Shown: positions 1 to 11,848 of the stretch, one piece after another
Layout of the letters: the number at the start of each line of letters is the position of its first letter
Position numbering within the stretch: position 1 is the first letter of the stretch
Assembly: GCF_964355755.1 (NCBI RefSeq)
Contig: NC_092670.1
Span: forward strand, 26,525,795-26,589,794
Direction of reading: 5' to 3'
DNA from: Antedon mediterranea
Taxonomy: Eukaryota; Echinodermata; Crinoidea; Comatulida; Antedonidae
Length of the DNA stretch: 64,000 nucleotides
The notes under the pieces: model-generated
What the model was told of the DNA's origin: nothing
Database searches by the model: none
Seen by the model: only the letters and a program-made list of their open reading frames with translations
Program-made: the position numbers and the translations under genes

Positions 1-785
1 ATGAATAAATGAAAGGCATCTGTTTCTGAATAAATTCTCACTTAAATGTTATTAAAATGAATGTAGTAACCTATATTATATTTAAATCAGTCACCAGAAA
101 TCACTTGATTTATAAAACACAAATTTTATTTAATTAATTTACTGACTTAGATCATTTATACATATTATACTACAGCAATTATTGATTATTACATTGGCAT
201 TTGCTAACATCTAGTGGTTGTACTAGTTATCCTAGATTGAACAGTTCCACTTTGAAAACACTGTGCTATGCTGTTTTGTATTCATGAATGCAACTGAAGT
301 ATAGAATGAACTATATATCTAATGCACTATATTTAATTTTATAAAAACGGCCGACTTTGTGTCTCATACTGAAGTAGACAAATGTCAAAAATCTGCTATT
401 GCTATGGACGGGTAACCCTATGGACTGCTGCTAATTGTTACAGATTAGGTGTACCATTTTATATAATGCATTTTAACATTAAGAATGGAATAAAGTATAA
501 ACATTTTGTATAATTATATTTATAAAATATAACTTCAATTTATAAATAATGGAATAATAGAAATTATATTTAGAAACCAAAATCATTTTTTAGGGTGGGG
601 GGGAGGGGATAGTCGGGTATTCAACAAACAGATTTCAAGGAACATACATTTTGATTAATATAATACCTAGAGTACTTTACCTTTTTAAGAATTGCTTTAG
701 TGATAGGTATAGTGATCCAAAAGGCAATTCATACCAAGGAGAGTTACCTTTATACTGGTGTCATATCAAAGTCTACCAAGAGTGT
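1..785. other. AT-rich non-coding stretch
   Basis: I see no coding region or recognisable repeat here. A G-run lies near 596-609 and a C/G-rich run near 818-829. The segment resembles ordinary intergenic or intronic animal DNA. Confidence 0.4.
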
Positions 786-1127
786 TTAGGTTGAACATTT
801 GACACTATTCTTTCTGGGGGGGGGGGGGGAAGCTTTATTCCACAGACTCCAACAATATCTTGATTTATTATGTTGTATTCCAAGCAAATATACCATATCA
901 TTTCCTATGATGCAATAATATACATTATGTGTCAGTAAATATGTTCCCTGACCCCTGCTACAGAAATCACCCTGGAATGGACCCTCAAATGAAGACAAAT
1001 AATAAGCTTTTGCATCGGGATGGTATATGAAAGGAGACGGTAATTTATTCAAAACATTAACCTGTGCATGTGTATAATAAGCAAAGTATACACCATTCCG
1101 TTCATTATCGTGACTGTATTTGGTCAT
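786..1127 (-). CDS. Unrecognised 113-codon ORF, possibly a host exon
   Basis: An open frame of 113 codons starts at an ATG (complement of 1127-1125) in a sensible context and ends just past a poly-C/G run that gives a short proline stretch. The composition is protein-like: many aromatic residues, three cysteines, several Asn, and a segment reading SPFIYHPDAKAYYLS. I recognise no domain, no signal peptide and no membrane segment. It could be a single exon, a captured gene fragment or chance. The proline tract at the end comes from a homopolymer, so the true C-terminus may lie elsewhere, for instance at a splice donor upstream of it. It differs from the surrounding DNA in having a long open frame, which is the only support. 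Confidence 0.3.
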   Translation of the reverse strand: MTKYSHDNERNGVYFAYYTHAQVNVLNKLPSPFIYHPDAKAYYLSSFEGPFQGDFCSRGQGTYLLTHNVYYCIIGNDMVYLLGIQHNKSRYCWSLWNKASPPPPRKNSVKCST

Positions 1128-2483
1128 TTTAACGTTCGGACTGCAAAACCAGACAGAGAAAAATATACGTCATTTTGAACTTTTCAACAATAAAAAATGG
1201 CTTCTCAGTACAAATCGAATGTATACATGGTGGGTCTAAGTTTTATTTTATAGTCACACTCTAAGACATTACTATAAGGCCAGTTAAACTGGCTTATGAG
1301 AGACATAAACTTATTGGCAGAGTATGACATACAATGAGCCAACATGAAAAGTTAAAGATTACACAGTATTATTTAAAATAATTTCTTTATGCGTTTCAAT
1401 TTTTTTTTTTTGGCAACACAGGTATCTGGAAAATTACAAAATAAAGTTCCAAATCATTGTCAACATAAAAGACAAATTACATAATGAATTGTAGTAGGGA
1501 CACTTAAACAATGATACAATTTCTTTGATCAAGTGGAATATTTCCATATCTATGTATATTTCTATACCACAACCAAAACGGAAAATTAAAAGGGTATAAG
1601 CGATACCCCATCAAACACAGATTGTTAAAACGTAATCAAAATGAATATCAATAAAGTTCCATGGACACACTGACTGTTTTGATTCAGTCTGTACCTTTAT
1701 TTCTCCTTTCTCCCTCTAGAGGGCAGTATCACTCCACTGTAAATTATTTGAATTAAAAATAAGTATCATGTGCATAAAACAAAGCCCTGTTAAGGTGTAG
1801 CCAACTTACCTAAATCAGAAAAAAATTGAAAATTTGCAACTGAAACATTGATTTCATGTACGGTATTATAAATGATGTCCATAAAATTGTTTGTTATTGT
1901 TCTTTCCTTTCCTCATTCAATTCAAAATCAAAGGTAAATTTGAAACTTAAAAAGGTGTAATAGTCATAACAAAATCGTTAGAGAGATATTTTGGCAATCG
2001 GGTGTTTCAGTGTGGCAGTAGTGGTAACTGTGGACTAGGTATTGGGTTGGCCATTGGTTCTGGTTGTCATCATCATAGTTACTACAGTATTTCCATTTGT
2101 TCGGTTGGATCTTTGTTATTTTTTAGACACTAGGTTTTCTTGAAAAGGGATGAATTACTTGCTACTGTGCGATGGCTATTCGACACTGTAATCATGGTAC
2201 CTTGACATTTGTGACTGTATGTCTGGGTGTGGTGGTGGCTGCGCATTGATTTTTCTCTTATTAGTAATACAGTGTCACCGGCATGAAAGTGTTTTGTTTT
2301 GAAGGATTCCTTCTTTTGAGCATTTTATTTCATCTGATATTTTGACTTCTTATCACGCCATGTGGGGTTGCTCTGTAGTTTCTAAAAGCCCCATTCCCTA
2401 CGTTTTTTAGATCTAATTTAAGATCACAAACTATATTTAATGTAAAAATAATACTATATGGTCCTATTGCGATAACTTTTTTC
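1128..2483. other. Non-coding stretch
   Basis: AT-rich sequence with short homopolymers (a T run near 1400-1411) and G/T-rich low-complexity sequence near 2010-2120 and 2220-2250. No gene or mobile-element end is recognisable. Confidence 0.35.
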
Positions 2484-3017
2484 GTCTTTAAACGGTTAAA
2501 AATGTGAAAAATAAGTCGATTCTAATAATTATAGCGGCCCGCTATAAATCCCAAAATGCATTGCGCGCGGATTGATATTTTTGTTTTTCACCTGTAATTC
2601 GCCCACTTTTCGATCGATCGTGAGGCCAAAACAAATGGAAGACTCCTAACTTTTCAGCGAAAATACCGGGTTTTCCCAAATTTGTATCAACGGAGTCTGG
2701 CAAAAATAGAAAGACAATTAATGCAGCAACTATACAACGTCAGGCTAGGTATATAGCTCGCGTACGATGTTCGTACGTTACCGATGTTTACCAGCTTGGC
2801 CTACAAAACTAAGCCTAGCCTAGGCTAGGCCTAAGACCGTCCACGAGAGGTCGATCGCCGCGAGCTACTTAGGTAGTGCATTGTTTCTCACTTTTTATCA
2901 TAATTTACCATAAAACGTACATTTAAGACAAGGAATGACATGGTTTAATGTTTTTAAAGTGATATATATGTATTATTTTCCAAAAAACGTCCAAAATTGC
3001 AGGGAAGGGGTCTTTAA
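2484..3017 (-). repeat. 0.5 kb repeat, inverted copy of 33020-33529
   Basis: Read on the minus strand, this begins TTAAAGACCCCTTCCC and matches 33020-33529 almost throughout, ending at the shared word GTTTAAAGAC. This copy is about 24 bp longer because of extra CTAGGC-rich sequence near 2760-2850. Both copies start at TTAA, which suggests a Kolobok- or piggyBac-type non-autonomous element with TTAA target preference, although I do not see a matching inverted terminus at the other end. Both lie directly beyond the 3' side of a gypsy pol fragment, in the same relative orientation. Confidence 0.7.
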
Positions 3018-3044
3018 GTATTTGTTCAGTGCTTAGTACTTGTC

Positions 3045-4127
3045 TCCAGGCTTAGTACTTGTCTCCAGTTTTGTTGTTCTGTGGTGGCTGTACGGTACAG
3101 CTTTATCAGGTTTAACATTATTCGTTCTATTTCACCGATTCCTGGAAACCAAACTCATGAAATGTGTTGTTTCCTTTTAATTACCCCTTGATGACCTTCA
3201 TGTGCGATATCGATTACTTTTTGTCGCAATGTCTTAAGGAATTACTACTCGATGGTCGCATAGCAGTATGTTCTTATCTGTGCTAATGCTAAGTTGGTGT
3301 CCAAGTTTGTAGAGGCTGTCTTTTTCTTTCTTTGGTGTTGCTAAAGATTCATTTTGAACTTTGTGCCATTTGTTGTGTTGGGTGGCCCAGATGCATTGTT
3401 GAAAAGGGTTGTCGTTCTATTTCTTCTATAGTGACTCCGAGTGTTCTTGGAAGTGCATTTGATGTGATCAGGTCTGCTGTATTTTCTTCTCTACTGGATG
3501 TTTGAGTTGTTGGTAGTGGATGTCGTGACATGTAGTCTGCGGGATTTGTTTTTCCAGGCTGATATGTCATACTGCATTCATAATCTTGTAGTTTCATAAG
3601 CCATCGCTCTATGCATAGGGGTGATTTTGAGGATGCTTTGTTAAACATAAGTAGTGTTCGATGGTCTGTGACAACAATAAATCTGCCACCATATACTGTA
3701 TGTGCAAGTGATTGCCAGGGCTTCCCGTTCAGTTTGTGAGTAGTGCTGTTCAATTGCGATCAATGATCTGCTGGCTAATGCTACTATGGCGGAAGTGTTA
3801 CCATTGTGCTTAATGATCATGGCACCGAAACCTACGGGCTGGCATCTACAACCAGTTCTGTACGGACTGCCGGATGTATGTTAATTTGCAGTGTTCTGTG
3901 ATTGTGTTTTTGATTTCTTGGAGGGCCTTAATGTGTGGTTCTTCCTAAGTCCATTGTGAGTTGATTTTAGTGAGCAAGCGGAGCAGGTTCGGATATAATG
4001 GCCAGTTTTGGTATGAATCGTGAGCAGTATGTAGCAAGGCCCAAGAAGCATTCTGAATTGCTTTCACTTTGTCTGGGCTTGGTGATAATCCGCCCCTTGC
4101 GGGGTTCGGGGTTAGGAGCCAGAACAT
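3045..4127 (-). pseudogene. Ty3/gypsy pol fragment (RT end, RNase H, start of integrase)
   Basis: On the minus strand from 4127 the frames read a connection-domain phrase (GLSPSPDKVKAIQNA), then degenerate RNase H, then a clean RNase H C-terminal part at 3753-3349 with FIVVTDHRTLLMF and PADYMSRHPLP. Past that, a broken frame gives an integrase zinc-finger start (HEGHQGVIK). Several stops and frameshifts separate the parts. The rest of the integrase is missing and the fragment stops just before the 0.5 kb repeat. The residues differ from gypsy elements A and B in this window, so it is a third family. It is a dead relic. Confidence 0.8.
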
Positions 4128-7099
4128 TTTAGCATTATTTAATCAATGGGAGTGATCTCTGATATCATTTACCTATGAAAAATTGTAGCATTAATTTTAA
4201 ATCAAATAGCAATCTCTAAGTATAAACAAGAAATATTTCTTTAAAAAAAACGCTGCTCGACATTTTAACATCATTGTTCTTTTGATTAATTTATGATTAA
4301 TTATTAAAAAGATGTCCTTTAATCGCAAAAATACATACAAATCACAGATAGTTCTTTAATTATGAATCACATGCCCATTTTTTCACTAGTTAATTGTATA
4401 CACAGCATTTGAAAGAAGACATGTGTACCTTTCCAACAATGTATTATTTGCCAACAAATATTAATCTACTATTTCAAAAATGGCATTTAAAAATGGTCAA
4501 TTTTGAACTTCAATGTACTGTAGCCTGTTTGGGTTCGTTTACGGACACCAAGTATCCAGATAACTTGTCATCTTTTGGGGCGTTAATCATGCCTTAACGA
4601 TCCTTAATGGCTTTTTTTAGTACAACCACCTGGGTTATCCGGACAAACCCCAGCCCGACAAATTTGGAGGGTTCGCTTGTCCTCAGGGGAGTTGAAGGCG
4701 ACCTTGCTGGATTAAACAATGTATTTTATAAGATAATCATGCAAATCAGGTTGAAAATAAGGCCATGAGTAGCCGGATAACTAGAAGTCTGATAGGGATA
4801 ATTTTGATTTAGCCTTGTCAGGAGAGACCTCAGGCATATCCAGATACTTTAAAAGGTTCATAAACACAACCTTTGTGTGTGACCTTAACCTCTAGGCATG
4901 CAACTGAATACCCTCTAGAGACAATGTGACTTCAAGGTGGTACAGTGAGAAAATTCTTCCCAGTCTGTTGATTCGCGTCAACCAATCAAAGGGCAAGAAT
5001 CCAAAATCGTTCAACCGTGAGCCCTCATAGACTCTCTTTTCCCAGACGGTTTTTTGGGTCCAGCAGCTGGGACCTATAAATTATAGTCGAGTTTACAAAT
5101 TCGCAAAACTGTCAGCATTAGATACTAAAGCTACCGCTATGAAACAGCTTATTAATGAATTTGTCCTCCTGGGACATAGCTAGCTAGACCAGTGGCGCAA
5201 AAAATACTGTGCAACAATATACAATACTGTACTCTTTATTCTTTAAAGATGTATTGTCCCTTGAAACACAAAAAAATGAAGGTCAAAATATTTTAAATTT
5301 AAATTGGCCATATCAAAGTAATATTAAAGTTATTCACTATAAGTCAAAAATTCGAGCCAAAAAACAACATTTTTACGTAATTAACAGCTAAATCAATTTG
5401 ATTACATTTCGTCTGGAAAATCGTCGCGAGCGAAAGTAAACAAACATTTCAAACCATGAGTATACATTATGCATGATGCTAATTAGGATATCGTGTGCGG
5501 CCCATCAATAAACATCAGTGTGCCAAATGTGAAAATGTACCATTCAGTGGTTTTGGAGGAGATTTTAAGCATTAATATAGATTATTATCAGTTTCCAAGA
5601 AATCATGTAGGCCTACTCCTGAAAAACAAATAAAATCGGCAAATTCTCAGCTGGTGCATCTTCCTATATATTAAAAAAAATCATCAAGCTGATTTGAAAA
5701 GGTTGTTTATCAACCCTCTCAGGTAGTTGAACAGAAAAGGGATAGTATTTATGCAGGCAGCTTTGTGCGGTTTGAGTCAATTTTACACAAAATTAGCACT
5801 AAAATGCAATGTAAGTTACAATCATATTATTGCGTAATAATTTTGTTTGCGAAACTTCACTTGTGTGTCACTTTGCATGAATATAAATACATAGTGAGAG
5901 TTGATTATCAAGATATAACTACTCAAAAAAACAACAACAAAATATTAAAATTATCTATAAAATTGGCCAAATCTCAGTTTTTGCATCTTCATAAATAAAA
6001 ACTCTCTAAAGCTGACAAGTTAAAAGCTTTAAATGTTGTGTTTAACAACCCTCTCAAATAGTTGGGAAAAATATAAATAGGGTATGTCAATTACAAGATA
6101 TTGTGTCTTAAAAATCTTGAAAAGTGCAATTATTACAACTAAATAATTGTAATTTTTCAGTTTTCCTCTCATTTTAAATTTCAAGTGTTCACAATATACA
6201 GTACTATATAGACTACTCACATAGAAAGGACTTTTAAAGATATTGGCTCATAAAGTAACTCCAGACCTAAAAAAAGTGCTCAAAATTGTCTGAATATTTC
6301 ATGAAAAACTTCAATAGATTAGTATGGGTAACATATTCATTTCACAATATCAACTTTCAAAATGTAGAAATCCATTTCTAGGAATCTTTTGAGCTACTGA
6401 TTATGGCCTACAAGTAGTTTATATAGTGATTTTGATTATTAACTTAATAAATTGATGTTATTGATGTCAATTGACATATTAATAATGAACGATGTACGTT
6501 TATTAATAGTGAGTACAATGTAACGTCTGCATGTCTGTACGAATTTGGTTCTGTACCCGATCTAGGCCTAGGACTTAACATTGTATTGAGCTAGAATAAT
6601 GATAATTATGTTTTCTATGGCCTTAACAGATTATCATTCATAATTACCTGCATTGTAATTTAGACTTAGCGGTACAATGATATTGATTTATTCTTATACA
6701 TATATTTTCACTGATTGTTATTTCAGGAGTGTGTGTTTTTAGTCTTTTTATTTAATTCATGTTCAATTGTTCAAAGTTCAGTTATGCAATAAACATTCTA
6801 CAACATTATACAGGTGATTATAGAGGTTCATTCCTTGAATGCGTCCCACGACAGTACTTTATAAAATGGGCCATTTATACTTGTAATAATTAAACCTGTA
6901 AAGTGCTTGCCAAGAAAGTATGCGAGTATGAATATGGCAGCCAACGTTGTTGTCTTGTTGTGGAGGATAGTTCTGTAGTATCAAGTTAAGAATTGGTTTT
7001 ATGCTGTAACTTTATGCATACAATGATAGAATACAGATAGTTATACTAATAGATAGTAAATAGCTTACAATAGTTTATGATGTTAATTTTTAATTAATA
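4128..7099. other. Non-coding stretch with repeat traces
   Basis: No gene is supported. At 5243 a TTAA followed by AGATGTATTGTCCC matches the left end of the TTAA MITE at 42229, and similarity continues weakly for about 60 bp; no right end is visible, so it looks like a decayed relative. Segments near 5636-5745 and 5955-6070 resemble each other (a shared phrase around CAACCCTCTCA), suggesting an old local duplication of about 320 bp. Short open frames here look accidental. Confidence 0.4.
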
Positions 7100-7608
7100 G
7101 AGAGGTTTCGCAATCTTACGAATACGATAACGAAAACGGATACGTCACGCACACGTATTCGTTATCGTAAGCCATAAAAAAATCTGTTTCGCATGGCAAC
7201 GAAATATTGAGGCGCATCCAAAATATGACTGCGGTAAATTTGAGCGAAGCGCAGGTACGTGTTGCTTGGTGCTTGGCTGCCTACTAGGCCTAGCGTAACA
7301 TCAAAGCGAGTGAGGACTTTGAAAACTGCTATTTATCAAAATTGACTTGGCATTTTAGTAAATTACTTTAGTAAATTACTTTCAATAAATCTATAATTAT
7401 ATTATAATCATGAATCATTCCTGATTCAAATGCAAAATGTGCAAAATAGATCAAAAACTATACTCGTTTTGTAGTTACGAATATGACTGGTGATATTCGT
7501 CAACACGAATACGCTTTACGAATATGAAATGGGGATCAGCTCAAAAGTTTCACAAATGTATGACGTATCCGTTTTCGTTATCGTATTTGTAAGGTTGCGA
7601 AACCTCCC
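7100..7608. mobile_element. Mariner/Tc1-like MITE, 509 bp
   Basis: The left end GAGAGGTTTCGCA and right end TGCGAAACCTCCC are inverted repeats that extend about 45 bp inward (through GATAACGAAAACGGATACGT). Flanking TA dinucleotides at 7098-7099 and 7609-7610 fit a TA target duplication, typical of Tc1/mariner elements. The terminal repeat is itself partly self-complementary because GAATACGATAACG recurs inverted within 60 bp, and more ACGAATA words lie inside near 7477-7525. There is no transposase, so it is non-autonomous. Confidence 0.75.
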
Positions 7609-9675
7609 TATTATTATTATTAGCTTACTAGTTTGAGTCGGTCAAATGGAAATTGGTGGTTATGCATAAAATAATCACAATTATTAAAATAACGTTGATG
7701 TAAATATAAATTGTATTGAAGATATTAATGATTGTGTGGTGACACAACGTAAGATGTTATATATAATAATGGTTTAAAAAAAGATGAAATTATCTTTGAT
7801 ATTTTAGGAGACATGATCATTATAGTCATTTGTGTCTTTGGTTGGTTGGTCATTTCCGATTATTGACCCTATAATGTGTTTCAATAGATCATCATGGAAG
7901 CGTTCCTATCATTAACCAGAAAAAGGATAGCATTTGTATACATTAGGGATACATTAATTCCACTACATCATTTGGATTCATATACAATTTACATTGTATT
8001 TCACCGACAGTTATAAACAGATCATACAAAATTTAATTTAATGCTTTTTAAATGGCGTATATAACATGACATCTGGAAAAAAACAACAAAAATAAAAGGA
8101 ACAAAATTAGGCCAGTGGTGGGAGCTAAATTTGGCTACTGCAGCCTAACCACCTAATAGTAAAACTGACTGCTATAATTATTCTTATATTCTGAGATAGC
8201 CATGCAAAATAACCCTATGATATATACATACTCCACCTCGGTTACTCCCCCCTAGCTGTCCCAGATGTACCACAATAGGTAGATTTGATTTTATCAAACC
8301 TACACAATACTTCAATAGTTCTATATTTGTCAATTACAACAAGGGTTTTTTCGATCAAATTTATTGTCATGTATTTTACACGATGGTGGTAAAATATGCT
8401 TCCGATAGATAATTTGTATAAGAAATGCCTTTCTATTTGCTGAGAGGTTTCATAATATTGAGCACTTGAAATTCTGGCTGCTTGAATTGCTTTGAATGTT
8501 ACCACTTGTATACACAATTTTGAGTTTTAATCGTTAGTCTTTCAAGGGTACTTGTACGCTTGACGCTTGACTAATCCTCTCAATTTTTTTTGTTTTTGTT
8601 ATTCTGTAACGTTTTAATTAATAAACTTTCGTTTGGTGCCGATTTTGTGATCGAAACACGGTGGTGTCCAATGCTAGTCTACTGTAGAGTGTGGATGAAC
8701 ATAGTGAAGTCCAGTGGGGGATCTAGGATCTGACGAAGGGGGTGGACACAAAAGTGGCAAACAAGGTGTGTAGCACCGAGCGGGGGTGGGTTTTGGAGGG
8801 GGTGTTCCTCAGAAAATTGTTGAAAAAATAGATGCTTACACACTGTTTAATCGGCTAGAGCAACTGTTTCCATCACATTTAATAACATTAACATATGTTA
8901 CATAATGTAAATTGAAATAAATCCTTCCTAAATACTGTACCGATCTTTTCCGACAAACTAATAATAAACTTTGATCGAAAAACACTTCAAACGAAATGAA
9001 CATTTGGTAATGCGGTACTTTGAAAATGCCTCGATACTGCATGTGTTGTGTACTGTGTTTTGGTGGTCTGTTATATATACCCTACAGCCGGGTGAATAAC
9101 TCAATGTAATTTAGTATACAATGATTGCAGCAATCACCGTGTCTATAACACAAATCAATAAAACCCCAAATACACCAAACACTTTTTTTCGGCCGTGTAC
9201 ATACAAGACATTTCATGTTTATTTTCTGCCTATGAAATAATAAAAGAACACAATGTTTCTCGTTTATTTTTATCGTTTATACTGCATACAATTATTATAA
9301 AAAAAATCTTCATAAGCGAGAAAAAAGTTCACAATATTACACTCCACCCTGTACGTACAACGGCGTAAATATTTGTACAGTAGGGGAGTTCCGGGCAGGA
9401 GGTTGTGCACGACGATGGTTAAATAAAGTGAACGGTACCGAGTAATTAAATGTGTTGCATATTTATTGCTTAAGCATAACAAGTGGTGCAAGACCCGGAA
9501 TCAATATTTTTATATTGATTTGGATGATCTGATATATGTTAAGTTTGAAATATATTATGGTGTTTTTATTATGAGTCGATAACCATTGACACTGTAGGCC
9601 TATACTTACTAGTAATGAGAGGTATTGTTGATCTGGCAATGATTGTTTTCGCCAGGTAGATTGATTATTTTTGTT
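7609..9675. other. Non-coding stretch with a possible hAT-like end
   Basis: No supported gene. Near 8704 a CAGTGGGGGATCTAGGATC-like word followed by G-rich sequence to about 8810 resembles the left end of the hAT-like element at 35121, but I find no partner end. The short open frames here have no recognisable motifs. Confidence 0.35.
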
Positions 9676-9779
9676 GGGATTCAGAACTGTTGTTGCTGGG
9701 ATTCAGAACTGTTGTTGCTGGGATTCAGAACTGTTGTTGCTGGGATTCAGAACTGTTGTTGCTGGGATTCAGAACTGTG
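9676..9779 (+). repeat. 22-bp minisatellite, about 5 copies
   Basis: The unit GGGATTCAGAACTGTTGTTG plus CT starts at 9676, 9698, 9720, 9742 and 9764; the last copy is partial. It lies 220 bp upstream of the gag start of gypsy element A, in what would be its leader or 5' LTR side. The open frame that crosses it cycles through all three frames and is not a protein. Confidence 0.9.
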
Positions 9780-9995
9780 GGGTGTTGAATTCAGAACTTT
9801 TTTTTGAGGCGGATATTTTCATGTGCTGGTTTGGACATTTACGGATTACGGAATTAACCAACGGCTGTGACTGTTGGATTGGAAACGGCAGTAGTTGTGT
9901 GGTTGTATATCTTATGTAATAATATTTCTATTTATTTATCTTATTTTTATAATTGGATAGGTTCTAAATGGAATAATTGATTTGAAATTGGCAAC

Positions 9996-10721
9996 ATGGC
10001 ATTTAAATATGATATGGGTGGGTCTGGGTTGAAATATTCAGGGGATGCGAATGATGATTTAGAATCCTTTATACAGAGATTTTCAGACCATGCTTCATTG
10101 CGGGATTATACAGAACCCAAAGCCCTTTTAGCGTTGAAAACTGTTATAGTTGGTCATGCGAAAGTGTTTCTAGATACAATAGAGGAGGAACATAAGAATT
10201 CCATAACTAAAATACGGGACTTGTTAAAAGCAAATTTTGAGGGTCAATCCTGGAAATGGGGTATTGAATCGCAGTTGTTAACTAGAAAACAATTACATTC
10301 TGAAACCATTGATAAATATGCGTCGGATATTATGTTATGGGGTAAACAGATAAAGAAATCAGATTCTGAGCTCCTGTCTATTTTTATGAGAGGGTTATTG
10401 CCGAACATTCGGGAATTTGTTTTTTCTAAAGAACCTCAATCTTTTCAAAATGCTTTAGATGCAGCTCGGCTAGCCATATCCGTCCAGCGTACTGTCGATG
10501 AACCTTCCTCTGGTACTTTTATAAATAACCTTCCCAAGTCCCGTGTTGTTGGTAATGAAAATACAACTTTAGATACGCTCGCGGGGATGGTCGCGCAAGT
10601 TTCTAATATATTAGACAGCATAGAATCGTCTAGTCGGGTTCAGGAGGTGATTCCTCCTTTTAATAGTAATCCTTATGATAGGAAAAATGCCGGTAGATCT
10701 AGTCGGACATTTAACTCCTGA
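9996..10721 (+). CDS. gag: gag capsid-like protein of gypsy A
   Basis: This 241-residue open frame starts at an ATG (context AACATGG). It has the helical look of retrotransposon capsid proteins: residues 20-150 contain the Ty3-gag style phrases LESFIQRF, AKVFLDTIEEE and LLPNIREFVF. The frame closes at a TGA, and the next 85 bp in the same frame encode a zinc knuckle, so the stop is probably a mutation that removed the nucleocapsid part. The protein would package element RNA in the cytoplasm. Identification rests on position before protease and pol plus these motifs. Confidence 0.75.
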   Translation: MAFKYDMGGSGLKYSGDANDDLESFIQRFSDHASLRDYTEPKALLALKTVIVGHAKVFLDTIEEEHKNSITKIRDLLKANFEGQSWKWGIESQLLTRKQLHSETIDKYASDIMLWGKQIKKSDSELLSIFMRGLLPNIREFVFSKEPQSFQNALDAARLAISVQRTVDEPSSGTFINNLPKSRVVGNENTTLDTLAGMVAQVSNILDSIESSSRVQEVIPPFNSNPYDRKNAGRSSRTFNS

Positions 10722-10806
10722 ATTATTTGTTGGCGTTGTGGTTTTCGGGGTCATATGCGAGTGGCATGTTATGCTAGAAAAGACAGGGATGACCGTCCAT
10801 TAAACT
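10722..10806 (+). pseudogene. Zinc knuckle (nucleocapsid part of gag, gypsy A)
   Basis: Directly after the gag stop, the same frame reads CWRCGFRGHMRVAC, a CX2CX4HX4C knuckle, followed by a basic tail and a TAG at 10804-10806. It belongs to gag and is cut off from it by the single TGA. Confidence 0.8.
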
Positions 10807-10979
10807 AGAAACCCTGTTTGCAGGTAATTTTTGTAAAACCGTTATGAACATTGAAAGGGACAATGCAAATAAGGTAAAAAATAAACCTTATCAATATGAT
10901 AAAAGGTATTTGTCCAAATATTGGGGTAGGAGTAAATATAATAGACCTATCAGTCATTTTTCTCGTAATGCTGAATTGC

Positions 10980-11410
10980 ATAACAATATGGAGGGTTCAT
11001 GTTGCTTTATCGCGCTTAAATTCAATTTATATTTTTGTCGAAGGTAAACAGGCAAAATGTTTAGTAGATACAGGTGCCTCTATAAATCTTATTGATCATG
11101 ATTGGTTGACTAGGAATTTACCGGCTGTAGCTTCTAGTCTAGCTTCGGCAAATATTGATAAAGCACGAACAGCTAATGGCAGTGATCTTATCATTAGTGG
11201 TTCTATATCCTTGAATTAAAGTTAACAATAAATGGTAATAGTTTCGTTCCTCCTATGCACGTTGCTGGGGAATTGTCTGAAGTTATAATTTTAGGCTCTC
11301 AATTTTTGCATGACCATGGGGCCAACATTAACTGTTTTGACTTTACAGAAAAAGTGTCAAATGCGAGTAGTTGCACGACAGGAAATTCCCGCACGTTCTT
11401 AATCTACAGT
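10980..11410 (+). pseudogene. Aspartic protease (retropepsin) of gypsy A
   Basis: The frame ending at 11219 contains CLVDTGASINLIDHDWL, with the DTG catalytic triplet of retropepsins. After a frameshift near 11214 the next frame supplies the C-terminal half, with VIILGSQFLHDHGANINC. Retropepsin would cleave Gag-Pol during particle maturation. Broken by at least one frameshift. Confidence 0.8.
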
Positions 11411-11848
11411 TCTTTCTTGGCTCTCAAATAAATTACCGAAGTGCACAGTCGGGTTATGTCAGGGTGGGCGACGCATTGCGGCAAAAGGTGTTTTGGTTGT
11501 CAATACTGCTTCCTGTGTTATTGATAACTGTGTGAATATATTGGTAATGAATACGACAGATAAACCGGTAACATTGTATCCACGCACTAAAATTAGGTAC
11601 TTTCACTGTGATTGATGAGAATTTTGTCTGTCCATTTACGACCATTTCCAATAGGCCTAGTGTAGTAAGTGCTGTTTATCCTTTAACAATTCAGATGATA
11701 TGGACGTGGACCCACTAATTCAAGAGGTTTTGGCTTAAGTAAAGCTTGATACTTCTCATATGACCGTTAATGAAGTGGTGGGGATATTGAACTACATTAC
11801 TTTCCAGAAATACCGCTTGGTAGATACTCGGGGGTTGAACATACAATT

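Noticed and set aside
9671-9919. 82-codon open frame over the 22-bp minisatellite
   Set aside because: The 22-bp unit shifts frame at each copy, so the peptide is a by-product of the repeat.
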